Below, in pieces: positions 45,186 through 54,921 of a DNA stretch of 64,000 nt. Source of the DNA: Prosthecobacter dejongeii. Its GTDB lineage: Bacteria; Verrucomicrobiota; Verrucomicrobiia; Verrucomicrobiales; Verrucomicrobiaceae. The position numbers were made by a program, and so were the translations under genes. Position 1 is the first letter of the stretch. Each line of letters opens with the position of its first letter. The notes below the pieces were generated by a model. The model worked only from the letters and a program-made list of their open reading frames with translations, was not told where the DNA came from and ran no database searches. Where the stretch lies: contig NZ_JACHIF010000002.1 in assembly GCF_014203045.1 (NCBI RefSeq), forward strand, positions 496,001 to 560,000, written 5' to 3'.

Positions 45186-47098
45186 CAGTCGTCACTTCCT
45201 CCGTATGGATTGAATTCGCTCTCATACCAACGGCGTTTTTCAAAGCTGCCACTACGCAGCATGATCCAGATGGGCCAAACGCAGATTAAGATGAGGCCTA
45301 ACCAAAAATTAGACCAAAAGAGACCACCTCTTTCAATGGTGAACGTGACCGTGGCATTGGCCAATGTGGCTGAGGCATCTGGAGTGAGCCTCAGCACATA
45401 TTCACCGGAAGGAATACCGGGCAGGGTGACTTTTTGGCGGCTGCCATCAGGTGCCGTGGTGTAATTGGCCAGAGGAAAAGCGACGGGGAAACTACGCTGC
45501 GATTTGGATTCTACGAGGCTACCTTTGAGGCCTAAGTAGGTATCGCTAAGAAGCAGACCCGTGGCAGTGATGTGCAGTGGGGCCGAGCTACCCTCAAGTT
45601 TAAAAGGCTCTGAGACGAGGGTTTCACCAGCCCGTGCATTCTGATATTCAATGCCCGTGTGAGCCACATGTCTGGGCGTTCCCCATCCCATGAACAGCAC
45701 TTGGATGAGAATGTAGGCGATGACGGTGAAAATAAAGGTGGTGCGTACCTCTTTCCAGCGTTGGCCATGAGGATTGGGCTGGTTGAGGTAAGTGCCACTG
45801 GGCTGGGGAAGGGAACCCCCTGCTTTGACGAAGGCTTTTTGTACTTCAGCAGCTTCCACGTATTCACCACCCGACCAAGTGATTTCGTTCAGCCCTGGCA
45901 TCTCTTCTTTGGAGAGCACAAAGGGCGGAGAAACGTAGTCGGTCAGCAGGGCGCGCTCCCCATTTTTGACCCGCCAGTAAAACTCACCCAGCACGTCAGT
46001 GGTGACCGCCTCTTCTCGGGCGAAAAGTTTGAAGGTCTGGCCCTGCCACTGGTTTTGGCTGTGGTGGCCAGGAAGAATGCGAACAAAGCTCCAGTGACCC
46101 TGGAAGGTAACAAGGAAACGGAAGCCTAACCAAGGATTGAATAAAAGGTATTCATCCCATGAACACCAGCGGTCCTTCCTGCGCATGAAGCCCACCACTT
46201 CCCACATTTCATCTTTAAACAGTCCCCGAGTCCCGATCGGGAGCAGGAGATTCAGTTTCAGGGTAGTCTGGGCGACCTTGCCGATCTCTTGGAGATTGGG
46301 GGTGCTGGTATCTAAAATGGTAGCGCAAGAGCCACAGACGGCAGCCATAGACTGGCCTTCCGCTCGGAGGTTCACTGGTGCACCGCAGTTCGGGCAACCG
46401 AGGGCTTGACTCTGGCGGCGAGTGATTTCTGCATCTTTTTCCCAGCCAGGTAACTTGCGCAGTTCTGTGAAATGAAGGTCTGCAAATTCAGCATAAGCAC
46501 CCACGAAAAATTCACGCCCTTCAGGTGTGATTTCCACGCTGCCAAATTGCCCATCCGGACTTACCAAATCGATGCTAGTGCGTGACCAGCCTGGAGGGGC
46601 AACCATCGGCAGTTCCCCCTCGGCAGCGATGCAACGGCCTTCTTTGACATCTGCCACGCGCCAGGCTTCCCCGTTGATGTTGAGGATTTGTCCCGCAGGG
46701 ATGTCTTCTGTGACCAGAGGCACTTTCACGCTGTGGGCGAAACTTATCATGTAAAAGCCCATGACTTCTGCCACCCAGCCGTAGGTGCCTTGGCCGAAGT
46801 CCGCACACCACTCGGTCCATGAGCCATCCCCATAGTGAAGTCGCATGCGACCAATGAGGGTAAAGGCGCGGCCCTGCCAATGACCGCGTGTTCCAATCTG
46901 GAGGGGTGAAAGATCTGGCGGTAATTCAGCCACCTGCCCAAAAGTTTCCACCTGGAGATCTCGTCTTACGACGATGGAGCGGCAGTGACCGCAGACCGAC
47001 GAGAGACTTATGGAAGAACGAAACTCGACCGGTGCCCCGCATTGCGGGCAGTCGTAGCGGCGGCTGGCGTGTGTGTGATCAGTCGTCGGGGAATCCAC
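45185..47098 (-). CDS. DUF4178 zinc-ribbon membrane protein
   Basis: A 637-residue protein from a GTG start. Zinc ribbon one is YDCPQCGAPVEF...SVCGHC (Cys17, 20, 36, 39), followed by a DUF4178 unit (IGTRGHWQGRAFTLIGRMRL, WTEWCADFGQGTYGWVAE). A second ribbon (LGCPNCGAPVNL...AVCGSC, near residue 235) leads to a second DUF4178 unit (IGTRGLFKDEMWEVVGFM, GFRFLVTFQGHWSFV). Membrane helices near residues 450-470 and 595-620 bracket an external strand-rich domain that resembles a discoidin-like or jelly-roll module. DUF4178 has no assigned activity; it recurs beside DUF350 and aminopropyltransferase genes. Confidence 0.8.
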   Translation of the reverse strand: MDSPTTDHTHASRRYDCPQCGAPVEFRSSISLSSVCGHCRSIVVRRDLQVETFGQVAELPPDLSPLQIGTRGHWQGRAFTLIGRMRLHYGDGSWTEWCADFGQGTYGWVAEVMGFYMISFAHSVKVPLVTEDIPAGQILNINGEAWRVADVKEGRCIAAEGELPMVAPPGWSRTSIDLVSPDGQFGSVEITPEGREFFVGAYAEFADLHFTELRKLPGWEKDAEITRRQSQALGCPNCGAPVNLRAEGQSMAAVCGSCATILDTSTPNLQEIGKVAQTTLKLNLLLPIGTRGLFKDEMWEVVGFMRRKDRWCSWDEYLLFNPWLGFRFLVTFQGHWSFVRILPGHHSQNQWQGQTFKLFAREEAVTTDVLGEFYWRVKNGERALLTDYVSPPFVLSKEEMPGLNEITWSGGEYVEAAEVQKAFVKAGGSLPQPSGTYLNQPNPHGQRWKEVRTTFIFTVIAYILIQVLFMGWGTPRHVAHTGIEYQNARAGETLVSEPFKLEGSSAPLHITATGLLLSDTYLGLKGSLVESKSQRSFPVAFPLANYTTAPDGSRQKVTLPGIPSGEYVLRLTPDASATLANATVTFTIERGGLFWSNFWLGLILICVWPIWIMLRSGSFEKRRWYESEFNPYGGSDD

Positions 47099-47140
47099 AA
47101 GCGTATAAAAGCGGATACTGCGTCAGATTACAAATTACAA

Positions 47141-47812
47141 TTATCGACCAGGAATGGATCTCGGCAGGGGGGACCACGTACCGCTTTCCCAATCCAGCAC
47201 CTCCAGGCCATGAAGCTGCTTTTTATAATCGTAAGGGCTGGGCTCGACGGTGGCGTAGCCGGGATAATAATATTGGCAGCCTAGTGTCTGACTGTGCTCG
47301 ATCTCTTTCAACAGCGTCAAAGTGCCCAGACTGCGAGCAGAGTGCTCTGGCTCAAAGAGACCGTAAACTGCAGAGGTGGCCTGCTGTCCGATGTCCAAAT
47401 AACTGATGGCGATGAGTTCCTGGCCTAGATAGATGCGACATTCCTGACAGGTGCAGGGAGTGGTGGCGGGGGTTTCAGAGAGAAAGGTATCCAGATCGTC
47501 TGGCACATTGTCTTTGAAACGTGTCTTGTGGCGTTGGAACATCATGCGGGCCTGCATGGAAAGCGTAGCAGGAAGAAACTCACAGCGAAGATCCTCGTTT
47601 TTTCGCAGTACCCGGCGCTGGCTTTTGCTGGCGTGAAACTGGGCCAAGTCCAGACGTAGAGGTGTGATGGTGCGCACCCCTCCATCATCCACACTGAGGC
47701 TGTAACGATAAAAATGCGGGCCAAAATGTCGCCATCCCGCTTCCCAGAGACGATCCATCACCTCCGCAGGAACGGACGGGCAATGAAAAGCCTGGTTTAA
47801 GATGGGAGACAT
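47141..47812 (-). CDS. Arginyl-tRNA--protein transferase (ATE/Bpt)-like GNAT enzyme
   Basis: A 223-residue protein from the ATG at 47812. The two halves match the aminoacyl-tRNA protein transferase family: AQFHASKSQRRVLRKNEDL (SQRR at 64-67) corresponds to the N-terminal conserved block, and SAVYGLFEPEHSARSLGTLT with LGCQYYYPGYATVEPSPYDY to the GNAT-fold C-terminal block. The N-terminal Cys pairs of bacterial Bpt are missing; where CxxC is expected it has RYSLSVDDGGV. A CxCxxC appears instead at Cys120, 122 and 125. A longer TTG start at 47926 overlapping pstB is possible. It lies 42 bases before the DUF4178 gene. The acceptor and donor are unknown. Confidence 0.7.
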   Translation of the reverse strand: MSPILNQAFHCPSVPAEVMDRLWEAGWRHFGPHFYRYSLSVDDGGVRTITPLRLDLAQFHASKSQRRVLRKNEDLRCEFLPATLSMQARMMFQRHKTRFKDNVPDDLDTFLSETPATTPCTCQECRIYLGQELIAISYLDIGQQATSAVYGLFEPEHSARSLGTLTLLKEIEHSQTLGCQYYYPGYATVEPSPYDYKKQLHGLEVLDWESGTWSPLPRSIPGR

Positions 47813-47922
47813 ACGCGAATAAGTCCACAATGGGCAAAGGATGAGCCGACGGGTGACAATGACGCCACATCTCTCCCATAACGCAAACGCTCTGTAACCA
47901 GATCTTTGGTTAGGACCAAATT

Positions 47923-48684
47923 TCAACTGAACTTGCCGCGCACATAAGCCTCAGTCTGCGGATCTTTTGGCGTGCTAAATAGTTCGAGTGTGGGTCGGAA
48001 TTCGATCAGCTTTCCCAAGTAGAAAAAGGCGGTTTGGTCTGCGCAGCGTTTCGCTTGCTCCATATTGTGAGTGACGATGACGATGGTGAACTCCTTCTTG
48101 AGTCCATGCATGAGTTCTTCAATCTTCAGTGTCGCCACTGGGTCAAGCGCGGCGCAAGGCTCATCCATCAACAAGATTTGAGGACGGTTAGCGATCGCTC
48201 GTGCAATGCAAAGGCGTTGTTGCTGGCCGCCTGAGAGGCCAAAGGCGCTTTCATGCAGCTTGTCCTTGACCTCATCCCATAAAGCAGCGCCGCGCAGGCT
48301 TTGCTCCACCACATCATCCAACTCACTCTTGGCATTCCGCCCAGCGACTCGCAGAGAGAAGATCACGTTTTCGTAAATGCTTTTTGGGAAAGGATTGTAC
48401 TTTTGGAAAACCATCCCCACACGCTTGCGCAGAGAGATGACCTCCACTTCAGGATCATAGAGACTCTGGCCATCAATGAAGATGTCACCTTCATGCTTGA
48501 TGCCATCCACCAGATCATTCATGCGGTTGATGTTTCGCAAAAGCGTGGTCTTCCCGCAGCCTGAAGGACCGATGAAGGCCGTGATTTCATTTTCAGGGAT
48601 ATCCAGGCAAATATTGTGCAGCACCTGTTTGGCTCCGTACCAAAACGAGAACCTATCCACACGAATAAAGGGAGAAGAAAGCAT
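47923..48684 (-). CDS. pstB: Phosphate ABC transporter ATP-binding protein
   Basis: A 253-residue ATPase of the Pst high-affinity phosphate importer. Walker A is [20 protein letters not shown], the Q-loop is [19 protein letters not shown], the signature is [17 protein letters not shown], Walker B is [13 protein letters not shown] and the switch His lies in [16 protein letters not shown]. The ATG at 48684 gives the usual length; the longer frame to 48732 adds a non-family N-terminus. Its partners pstC and pstA lie 6.7 kb away on the same strand with a large plus-strand gene between them. pstS and phoU are not in the window. Confidence 0.95.
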   Translation of the reverse strand: MLSSPFIRVDRFSFWYGAKQVLHNICLDIPENEITAFIGPSGCGKTTLLRNINRMNDLVDGIKHEGDIFIDGQSLYDPEVEVISLRKRVGMVFQKYNPFPKSIYENVIFSLRVAGRNAKSELDDVVEQSLRGAALWDEVKDKLHESAFGLSGGQQQRLCIARAIANRPQILLMDEPCAALDPVATLKIEELMHGLKKEFTIVIVTHNMEQAKRCADQTAFFYLGKLIEFRPTLELFSTPKDPQTEAYVRGKFS

Positions 48685-49239
48685 GACAAAAAACAGCGGA
48701 AAGAATGCTTTAGCTAAAGGCTGGCTAGGCATCAGAACGCACTAATGAGCAGCATGTAGAGGATCTTCTACCAACACAAGCAAGTGACAAAAAAGTTTCT
48801 GTAATGGGGGAGCGAACTTGGGTGCCAGTGAGCGTGCCTCAGAGGGATGTTTCAGCCCCGATCACGTTGGACTCAAAGATTAAGAAACCATGAATACGTG
48901 AGTGTACGAGCACAACGTCAGAGTAAAAGTGGATAAAATTCGTCCATGCCTACAAGGCCCAGTTATTTCGATTCAGCCTGCCCAAAATCGCATTTGATGG
49001 TTACAAAATGCAAATTTTTGAAGAAAATAGATTAAAATTAAGAAAAATGACTGTTTATATGTCATCTTTGAGGTAAAAATAAGTGTAGGGATAAGGTTAA
49101 AATTGCAGATGAAGTAAAAAATCGATTCGTGAATGGCTATTTTGTATCTTATGTACTATTTAGTTGATCACTATTTGATCGTGTGATTTGCTTTATTTTG
49201 TAGGCAGAAAAAGTCACGTCACCCCGAAAACACTGCAAT
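48685..49239. other. AT-rich gene-free interval before the giant secreted protein
   Basis: About 550 bases without a supported gene. Composition changes near 48990: from there to 49230 the DNA is clearly AT-rich with many A and T tracts, unlike the rest of the window. This is consistent with a promoter or silencer region for the 49240 gene and with a foreign origin of that block. The divergent pstB start is at the left edge. Confidence 0.5.
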
Positions 49240-52200
49240 ATGCTCACTAATTCGATTTCATTGTTATGGAAATTACTGTTTGTGTTGCTGATATTTTTTT
49301 CCTTTCAGGGAAAGGATATTCAGGCAAGCCCAACCATTAACATAGGCACAGAAAATGCTGCGGGCACACGTGATTTGAGTGCCGGATCTGCTGGGGTGTG
49401 GAATTTTCGTATATCCGCAGCCGCAGGTTCTTTAATGCGTGTAGATAAATCCTACTTTCGATTGAGCAAAAATGTCGGAACCACGGAGCCTGTTACATTC
49501 ACGCTATATTCAGGACTAGGTGGAAACACTGGTGGGAATGCTGTGGTGGCCCAGGTTTCGTTAACACCAGCACAGGTGGACAATTCTGTGGAGACTGAAG
49601 AGCTTTTCGGCTTTGCTGAGCAGTTGCTGCTGGCGGGTGATTATTCCATCACGCTGACCACAAACGCTGTTGATGCAGCCTCCGGGTATTCGGTCAAGTT
49701 GGGGCGCCTCGCCATTTATGATTCCTCTACCTACTTGCCCAACGGGGTAAACTCCTTGCTGTCTTCGGTCTTTTGGATTCAAGATGCCCGCGATGCGGGG
49801 GATGCGGATACAAATTTCAATACTCAAGGAGCGCAGGCTGTTGGCAGTGCTTTGATGGTGGCAGACGTGAGTCTTTTTAATGGAACGACAGTGCTGGATC
49901 CGGCTTTGAGTGATGACCAAGCTGCTGCGGTGGACTTTGGTAGCATGACCGCAGGTGGAAGCATTGATCGAGTGTTCACTTTGCGGAATGACGGTGCGGG
50001 TGGGATGAGTGGGATCGCAGTTAGTTTTGCAGGCACTCATGCAGCGCAGTACAGTCTTCAGTCCGCTCCGGCTAGCACACTCGCTGCGGGCGGCGTGACC
50101 AACTTTACTGTGCGTTTTCAATCGGTGGCAGCACTCAATGCGAGCGCTCAACTGCTGATTGCCTCGAATGATCCGGATGAAAATCCTTTCAATCTGCCAC
50201 TGACTGCGCGGGCTCAAAGTGTCCCCGTCATCAGCGATCGCTTAGCAGTGACAACAAGTTCTACTGCTGCGACTTTGACGGCGAAAGTCAATCCAGGTGG
50301 CGCGGCGACTTCGGTTAGATTTCAGTATTCCACCAGCGCTGCTTTTGACGTGGGATTGGTGACCACCGCAGTGCAAAACATTGGGAGCAGCACCGCTTTG
50401 GTGAATGTGAGCGCCCCCATCTCAGGGCTGAATGCGAGCACCGTTTATTATTGGCGCGTTGTCGCGACGAATAGCCTGAACACGACGACCTCCACAGGCC
50501 TGGCACTTTTGAAAGTGTCCATGATGCCCAGCTACACGCAGAATCCCACCTATGCGAATGCGCTGATCAATACCTCCATCAACGTGTGGGGTCGCGTCTG
50601 GGGTGGCACAGCCCCCTTTACCTATCGCATGAGTTATGGGGACGGCACGGCTGACACCAACGGCGTGGTGAGCAATGTAAAATACATCACAGCTCCCCAC
50701 ACCTTCACGACATCCGGTTCCAAAACCGTGACTCTGACCGTGACGGATTCCACGGGGGCCAGCGCCTCTCGCTCGTCGGTTGTGCGTGTGCTGCCTTCGG
50801 TGGATCTGGATGAGAAGTCCAACATCGCCATCGAAAAAGCCTTGGTGTATCTTTACAACAGCGCCCTCGAACAGAACTCGGACCGCATTTATTGGTATCA
50901 GTCGAATTCGGATTATGGTTTTGGCACGACTGGGGCCAGTGTATTGGCCTTTGAAGAGCAGGGGCATCTTCCTGGAAATGATTCCGTAGAGTGGGTTTAC
51001 ACAGATACCGTTCGTCGCGGTCTAAACACTTTGTTAGGTATTGGTGCTGGCACAAACTACGGTGCCATGCAAAACATCGCCGATCATAGCGATGGCATCG
51101 CGGTACGGGATGTGGATGACGATAACGATGGCAAGGGGGCCTATCTTTGGAATGGCGGCCACGGAACGTATGTCAATTCCTTTGCCGGTATGGCCGTCAT
51201 CTTTGCTTACCGTAATCCAGCGGCTGCTCAGGCATCGATCATCCCCAGCGGTCCCTTCGTCAATATGAGCTACTACGATGTGGTGATTGACCTGCTGGAC
51301 ACTTTCAAATGGTGCATGGGAGATGGAGCTTACCGTGGCGGATATGAATACACGGTGACGGCAACGAGCGGTGGCCGATACGACGGTTCGTCTCAACAGT
51401 GGCCGGTGCTATGCTATAAGGCTGCGCTAGATCGGCTCAAGATCACGCCTCCGACATGGTATTTAGACAATGTGGTTTATGGCTTCAAGCAGATGCAGAA
51501 TGCCAATGGCGGTGTGGGCTACAGCAGCAATACCCAATGGGTTAATACGGCTAAGACCGGTGGGTTGCTGACTGGAATGGCGTTTAGTGGCCGATTCCAA
51601 GGCACTTCGGAAGTGGATACTGCTTTTTCCTATATCCAGACTTACTGGGATGCGAATCGCGGTGGCGACAGCTCCTTTATCAATTCGGGTTGGGCAGGAA
51701 ACTGGTATGCGATGTACGGGATCAAAAAAGGCCTGACTCTGCAGGGAATCACTCATGTGACGGTCGGTGGAGTCTCCCGTGACTGGAAGAAAGAAATGAC
51801 CGCTTGGCTGCTGGGAGAGGCTTCGTATTTGCCTGGGACTTTGTCCCCTAGCTATCGCACGGCAAACGACATGTTCGGTCAGCAGTCTGATGGGCGCTGG
51901 ATCAGCCAAGATTGGCCGAGTTCCACGAGTTACAATGACCTGAGCACCGCCCATGGCGTTTTGATCTTATCTGCCTCCGTCACTCAGGCTCCACCTGTGC
52001 CCGTGATCTCTGAAGTCGGTGAGCAGAGCAATAAAGTCGGTTTCCGTTCTTTCAATCTCAGTGCCTCCGGCTCTTATCACCTGGACCCAGACCGCGCCAT
52101 TGTGGAATATCTGTGGGACTGGAACGCCGCTGACGGGCTGAACTGGACCACCCCAGATGCCACTGGGGCACAGGTAACCAACCCTGGTTATGCCACCACT

Positions 52201-54858
52201 GGCACATACACGGTGACGCTTCGTGTGAAAGATAACAATGATCCCGCGCTAACCAAAACCTCGACCGTGCAGGTGACCGTGGTGGCTACCGATGTGGCCC
52301 CGGTGGCTGTCGCTTTGCCGTTGGGCGGCTTCCAGGGATATGCAGGCAAGGTCGGCGTGCCGATCACCTTGAATGGCTCCAATTCTTATGACCCAGATGG
52401 CGATGTCATCGAAAGTTATAGCTGGGATTTGAATGGCGACGGTATCTATGGGGATGCCACGGGCGTGACTGTCACCGTGACGTATAACTCGCCTTATGTC
52501 GGCAGCCTCGGGCTACGCGTAACGGCCAATGGCAAGACGAGCAATAACACCGCCGTGGTGGACATTCAGGCCGCAGATGCAGACATCAGCCTGGAATCCG
52601 TCACGCTGTCAAATCTAGTGCCGCGCACCTCTGCCGACTTCAGTATCCAAATCAGCAACGATCCAGGATCCGGTCAGTCGTTTAACAATGTGGTGCTGCG
52701 CATTTACAACGGTAATCCTTATGCAGGCGGTGGGCCGATTGGTTTGCCCTATTTGGTGAACCTGCCTTCGGGATTGACCACGACCGTGAATCTGACTGGA
52801 GTGAATCTAGGCGGGGCTACCTCCGTGTGGGTTTACCTGGATTCAACCCAGGCTGTGATCGAGGCCAATGAAGCCAATAATGCTTCAGGCCCTTACAATG
52901 TGGATCAGCTCCCTGCGGACATCACTGTGCAGTATCCAACAGGCACATCGCTTGTCTCCGGGGCTTCCACGATCGTGATTCCAGAAGTTGTGTTGGCCGG
53001 ACAAAGCGGCACGCCGATCACCTTCACGGTGCGCAATGACGGCGAGGCCAACTTGGAGAATCTGGTCATCACCAAGGCTGGTACAAACCCGGCTGATTTC
53101 ACGGTCTCTGCTCTGGGGAGCACCACAGTTGCGGGTTCCAACTTCACCACCTTTAACCTTACGTTTACTCCAACAGGCTATCTAGGTGGTATCCGTTCGG
53201 CCACGCTGCAAATCGCCAGCAATGATCCGAATGAAAACCCTTTCGTGATCGCCGTGCAGGCGAAGGCCCGTCTCACCGTCATTCCTGTGGCGAAAGATGC
53301 GGGTAAGGACATCGTGACGCAAAACCCTGTGAAAGGGGCGGATGGGGTGTCGGAGATCGGTCTTTACGACATTTTGCGTCGTGGCGGTTTTGTGGCGGAG
53401 AATGGGGTGGTCGTTTTCCCAGGCTCTCTCTTGATCGGTTCTGGCTCACCTGCCGTGACGGTGAACAACTCTCAAGGTGTCTGGAAAGCAGGGACCACGG
53501 GAGATGTCTGGATGATCGCCCGCACGGGAGAAACCGTGCCGGATGTGGCTGGCACGACCTTTGATTACCTCCCCATTGTTCCTGGTATCAACGAAGATGG
53601 CGAGGTGACTTTATTGGCCTCCCTGCGGATCGGTGTCGGGGGAATAACCTCCGCCAATGATGTCGGAGTATGGAGCGAGTTGGGTGGGTCGACCATGCGT
53701 TTGCTGGCTCGGGAGGGAGATCCGGTGGTGGGTCTGCCGGGCGTCTTTATCAAGACTTTCTGTGCAGGTGTGTATGCCACGGCAAAAATAGCCGCAGATA
53801 GAGGCGATGCGGTTTACTCCGTCGGTTTTGGCGGTGCGAGTGTGGATACCGCCATCCTTCGTAGTCGAGTGAATCGTACGCTAGGCACCGTTTCCATGCA
53901 GGTGCTGGCGCGTGAAAATTCCCCGGCTCCTGGCACCGCAGAAAACTTCGGCAACCTGATGGGCAGCTTCTCTGATCCTGCCCGTATGGATGGCACGGGT
54001 AACGCAGTCTTTGCGGCCGTTACCAAAACGAATAAAGAAGGCATCTGGTATCATGCAGCTAACAATGCTGGCGCTCCAGTGCGGGCGGTCTTCACAGGAG
54101 ATGTCGCTCCTGGAACAGGCGGTGCTACCTTCTCTCGCATTCAGCGTCCGACGATGGGCTCTAATAGCGTGATCAGCTTCCGTGGCTTGCTCAACCGCAA
54201 CGGGGACAATACAGGCGGGCTCAAAGGCGATGGTATCTGGCGCGGCAGTGCGGCGACAGGTACCTACACCTGTGTATTGCGCAGTGGTGATAGTGGCATC
54301 GCAGGCATGCCTGTGGGGTCCAAGGTGGGCAACACCTGGGGTGGCTGGCTGACAAACCAAAATCATGGGGCCTGGAAAACCTGGCTGGATGTGAATGGCG
54401 ATGGCGTCAGTAAGGCACCCACGGATGTACACGCTCTGTTTACCGATGTCTCCGGCACGATGCGCATGGTCGTCAAAGTTGGCGATGCCGCGCCAGGGAT
54501 CACTGGAGCAACCTTCTCCAGCCTTGAAATCCCGATGGTGGGTGGGCAGGAGCAGATGATCTTCCTGGGCAAAGTCACTGGGCCTGGTATCGTGGCCGGC
54601 GTGAATGACAAGGGCCTATGGCGTCAAGAGCCGAACGGCGGTGAATTGGAATTGGTGCTGCGCAGCGGTGACCCCCTTGGGACGACTCTGCATGGGATGA
54701 AAACCGTCTCCACCATTGACTTCCCCGGTTCTGACACCACCAGCACCACGGACCGCCGCTGGGAGCAGTTGGTCATTGATGGCGATGGAAACATCGTGGT
54801 TCTCATCGTCTTTACAGATGGTTCGACCAGCCAGGCCATGGTTCCAGCTGGCCTTTAA
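49240..54858 (+). CDS. Giant secreted multidomain protein (HYDIN, Fn3, PKD, toroid, CARDB and C-terminal repeats)
   Basis: A 1872-residue protein with a signal peptide (LLFVLLIFFSFQGKDIQA). Approximate order: strand-rich N-terminal domain 30-200; HYDIN/choice-of-anchor-like domain 217-326 (LLIASNDPDENPFNLPL); Fn3-like 328-424; PKD 429-517; an alpha-helical toroid of the terpene-cyclase/prenyltransferase type 521-867 (YGFGTTGASVLAFEEQGH, QMQNANGGVGYSSNTQW, GWAGNWYAMYGIKKGL); two PKD-like domains 917-1110; CARDB-like 1111-1221; second HYDIN-like 1224-1346; then tandem repeats to the end (VWMIARTGETVPDVAGTTFD, MRLLAREGDPVVG, LRSGDSGIAGMP). No membrane anchor or sorting tail is evident. A surface or extracellular role is likely; the toroid may be an enzyme. 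Confidence 0.75.
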   Translation: MLTNSISLLWKLLFVLLIFFSFQGKDIQASPTINIGTENAAGTRDLSAGSAGVWNFRISAAAGSLMRVDKSYFRLSKNVGTTEPVTFTLYSGLGGNTGGNAVVAQVSLTPAQVDNSVETEELFGFAEQLLLAGDYSITLTTNAVDAASGYSVKLGRLAIYDSSTYLPNGVNSLLSSVFWIQDARDAGDADTNFNTQGAQAVGSALMVADVSLFNGTTVLDPALSDDQAAAVDFGSMTAGGSIDRVFTLRNDGAGGMSGIAVSFAGTHAAQYSLQSAPASTLAAGGVTNFTVRFQSVAALNASAQLLIASNDPDENPFNLPLTARAQSVPVISDRLAVTTSSTAATLTAKVNPGGAATSVRFQYSTSAAFDVGLVTTAVQNIGSSTALVNVSAPISGLNASTVYYWRVVATNSLNTTTSTGLALLKVSMMPSYTQNPTYANALINTSINVWGRVWGGTAPFTYRMSYGDGTADTNGVVSNVKYITAPHTFTTSGSKTVTLTVTDSTGASASRSSVVRVLPSVDLDEKSNIAIEKALVYLYNSALEQNSDRIYWYQSNSDYGFGTTGASVLAFEEQGHLPGNDSVEWVYTDTVRRGLNTLLGIGAGTNYGAMQNIADHSDGIAVRDVDDDNDGKGAYLWNGGHGTYVNSFAGMAVIFAYRNPAAAQASIIPSGPFVNMSYYDVVIDLLDTFKWCMGDGAYRGGYEYTVTATSGGRYDGSSQQWPVLCYKAALDRLKITPPTWYLDNVVYGFKQMQNANGGVGYSSNTQWVNTAKTGGLLTGMAFSGRFQGTSEVDTAFSYIQTYWDANRGGDSSFINSGWAGNWYAMYGIKKGLTLQGITHVTVGGVSRDWKKEMTAWLLGEASYLPGTLSPSYRTANDMFGQQSDGRWISQDWPSSTSYNDLSTAHGVLILSASVTQAPPVPVISEVGEQSNKVGFRSFNLSASGSYHLDPDRAIVEYLWDWNAADGLNWTTPDATGAQVTNPGYATTGTYTVTLRVKDNNDPALTKTSTVQVTVVATDVAPVAVALPLGGFQGYAGKVGVPITLNGSNSYDPDGDVIESYSWDLNGDGIYGDATGVTVTVTYNSPYVGSLGLRVTANGKTSNNTAVVDIQAADADISLESVTLSNLVPRTSADFSIQISNDPGSGQSFNNVVLRIYNGNPYAGGGPIGLPYLVNLPSGLTTTVNLTGVNLGGATSVWVYLDSTQAVIEANEANNASGPYNVDQLPADITVQYPTGTSLVSGASTIVIPEVVLAGQSGTPITFTVRNDGEANLENLVITKAGTNPADFTVSALGSTTVAGSNFTTFNLTFTPTGYLGGIRSATLQIASNDPNENPFVIAVQAKARLTVIPVAKDAGKDIVTQNPVKGADGVSEIGLYDILRRGGFVAENGVVVFPGSLLIGSGSPAVTVNNSQGVWKAGTTGDVWMIARTGETVPDVAGTTFDYLPIVPGINEDGEVTLLASLRIGVGGITSANDVGVWSELGGSTMRLLAREGDPVVGLPGVFIKTFCAGVYATAKIAADRGDAVYSVGFGGASVDTAILRSRVNRTLGTVSMQVLARENSPAPGTAENFGNLMGSFSDPARMDGTGNAVFAAVTKTNKEGIWYHAANNAGAPVRAVFTGDVAPGTGGATFSRIQRPTMGSNSVISFRGLLNRNGDNTGGLKGDGIWRGSAATGTYTCVLRSGDSGIAGMPVGSKVGNTWGGWLTNQNHGAWKTWLDVNGDGVSKAPTDVHALFTDVSGTMRMVVKVGDAAPGITGATFSSLEIPMVGGQEQMIFLGKVTGPGIVAGVNDKGLWRQEPNGGELELVLRSGDPLGTTLHGMKTVSTIDFPGSDTTSTTDRRWEQLVIDGDGNIVVLIVFTDGSTSQAMVPAGL

Positions 54859-54883
54859 CACTTCGCAGTAAAGCTGCTCTCTT

Positions 54884-54921
54884 AGCTCCCTGGATTCGCA
54901 AGAGTCCAGGGGGCTTTTATT
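54884..54921 (+). terminator. Rho-independent terminator after the giant protein gene
   Basis: AGCTCCCTGGA pairs with TCCAGGGGGCT (one G-T pair) around a ten-base loop and is followed by TTTTATTT. It lies 26 bases after the stop. Confidence 0.85.
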
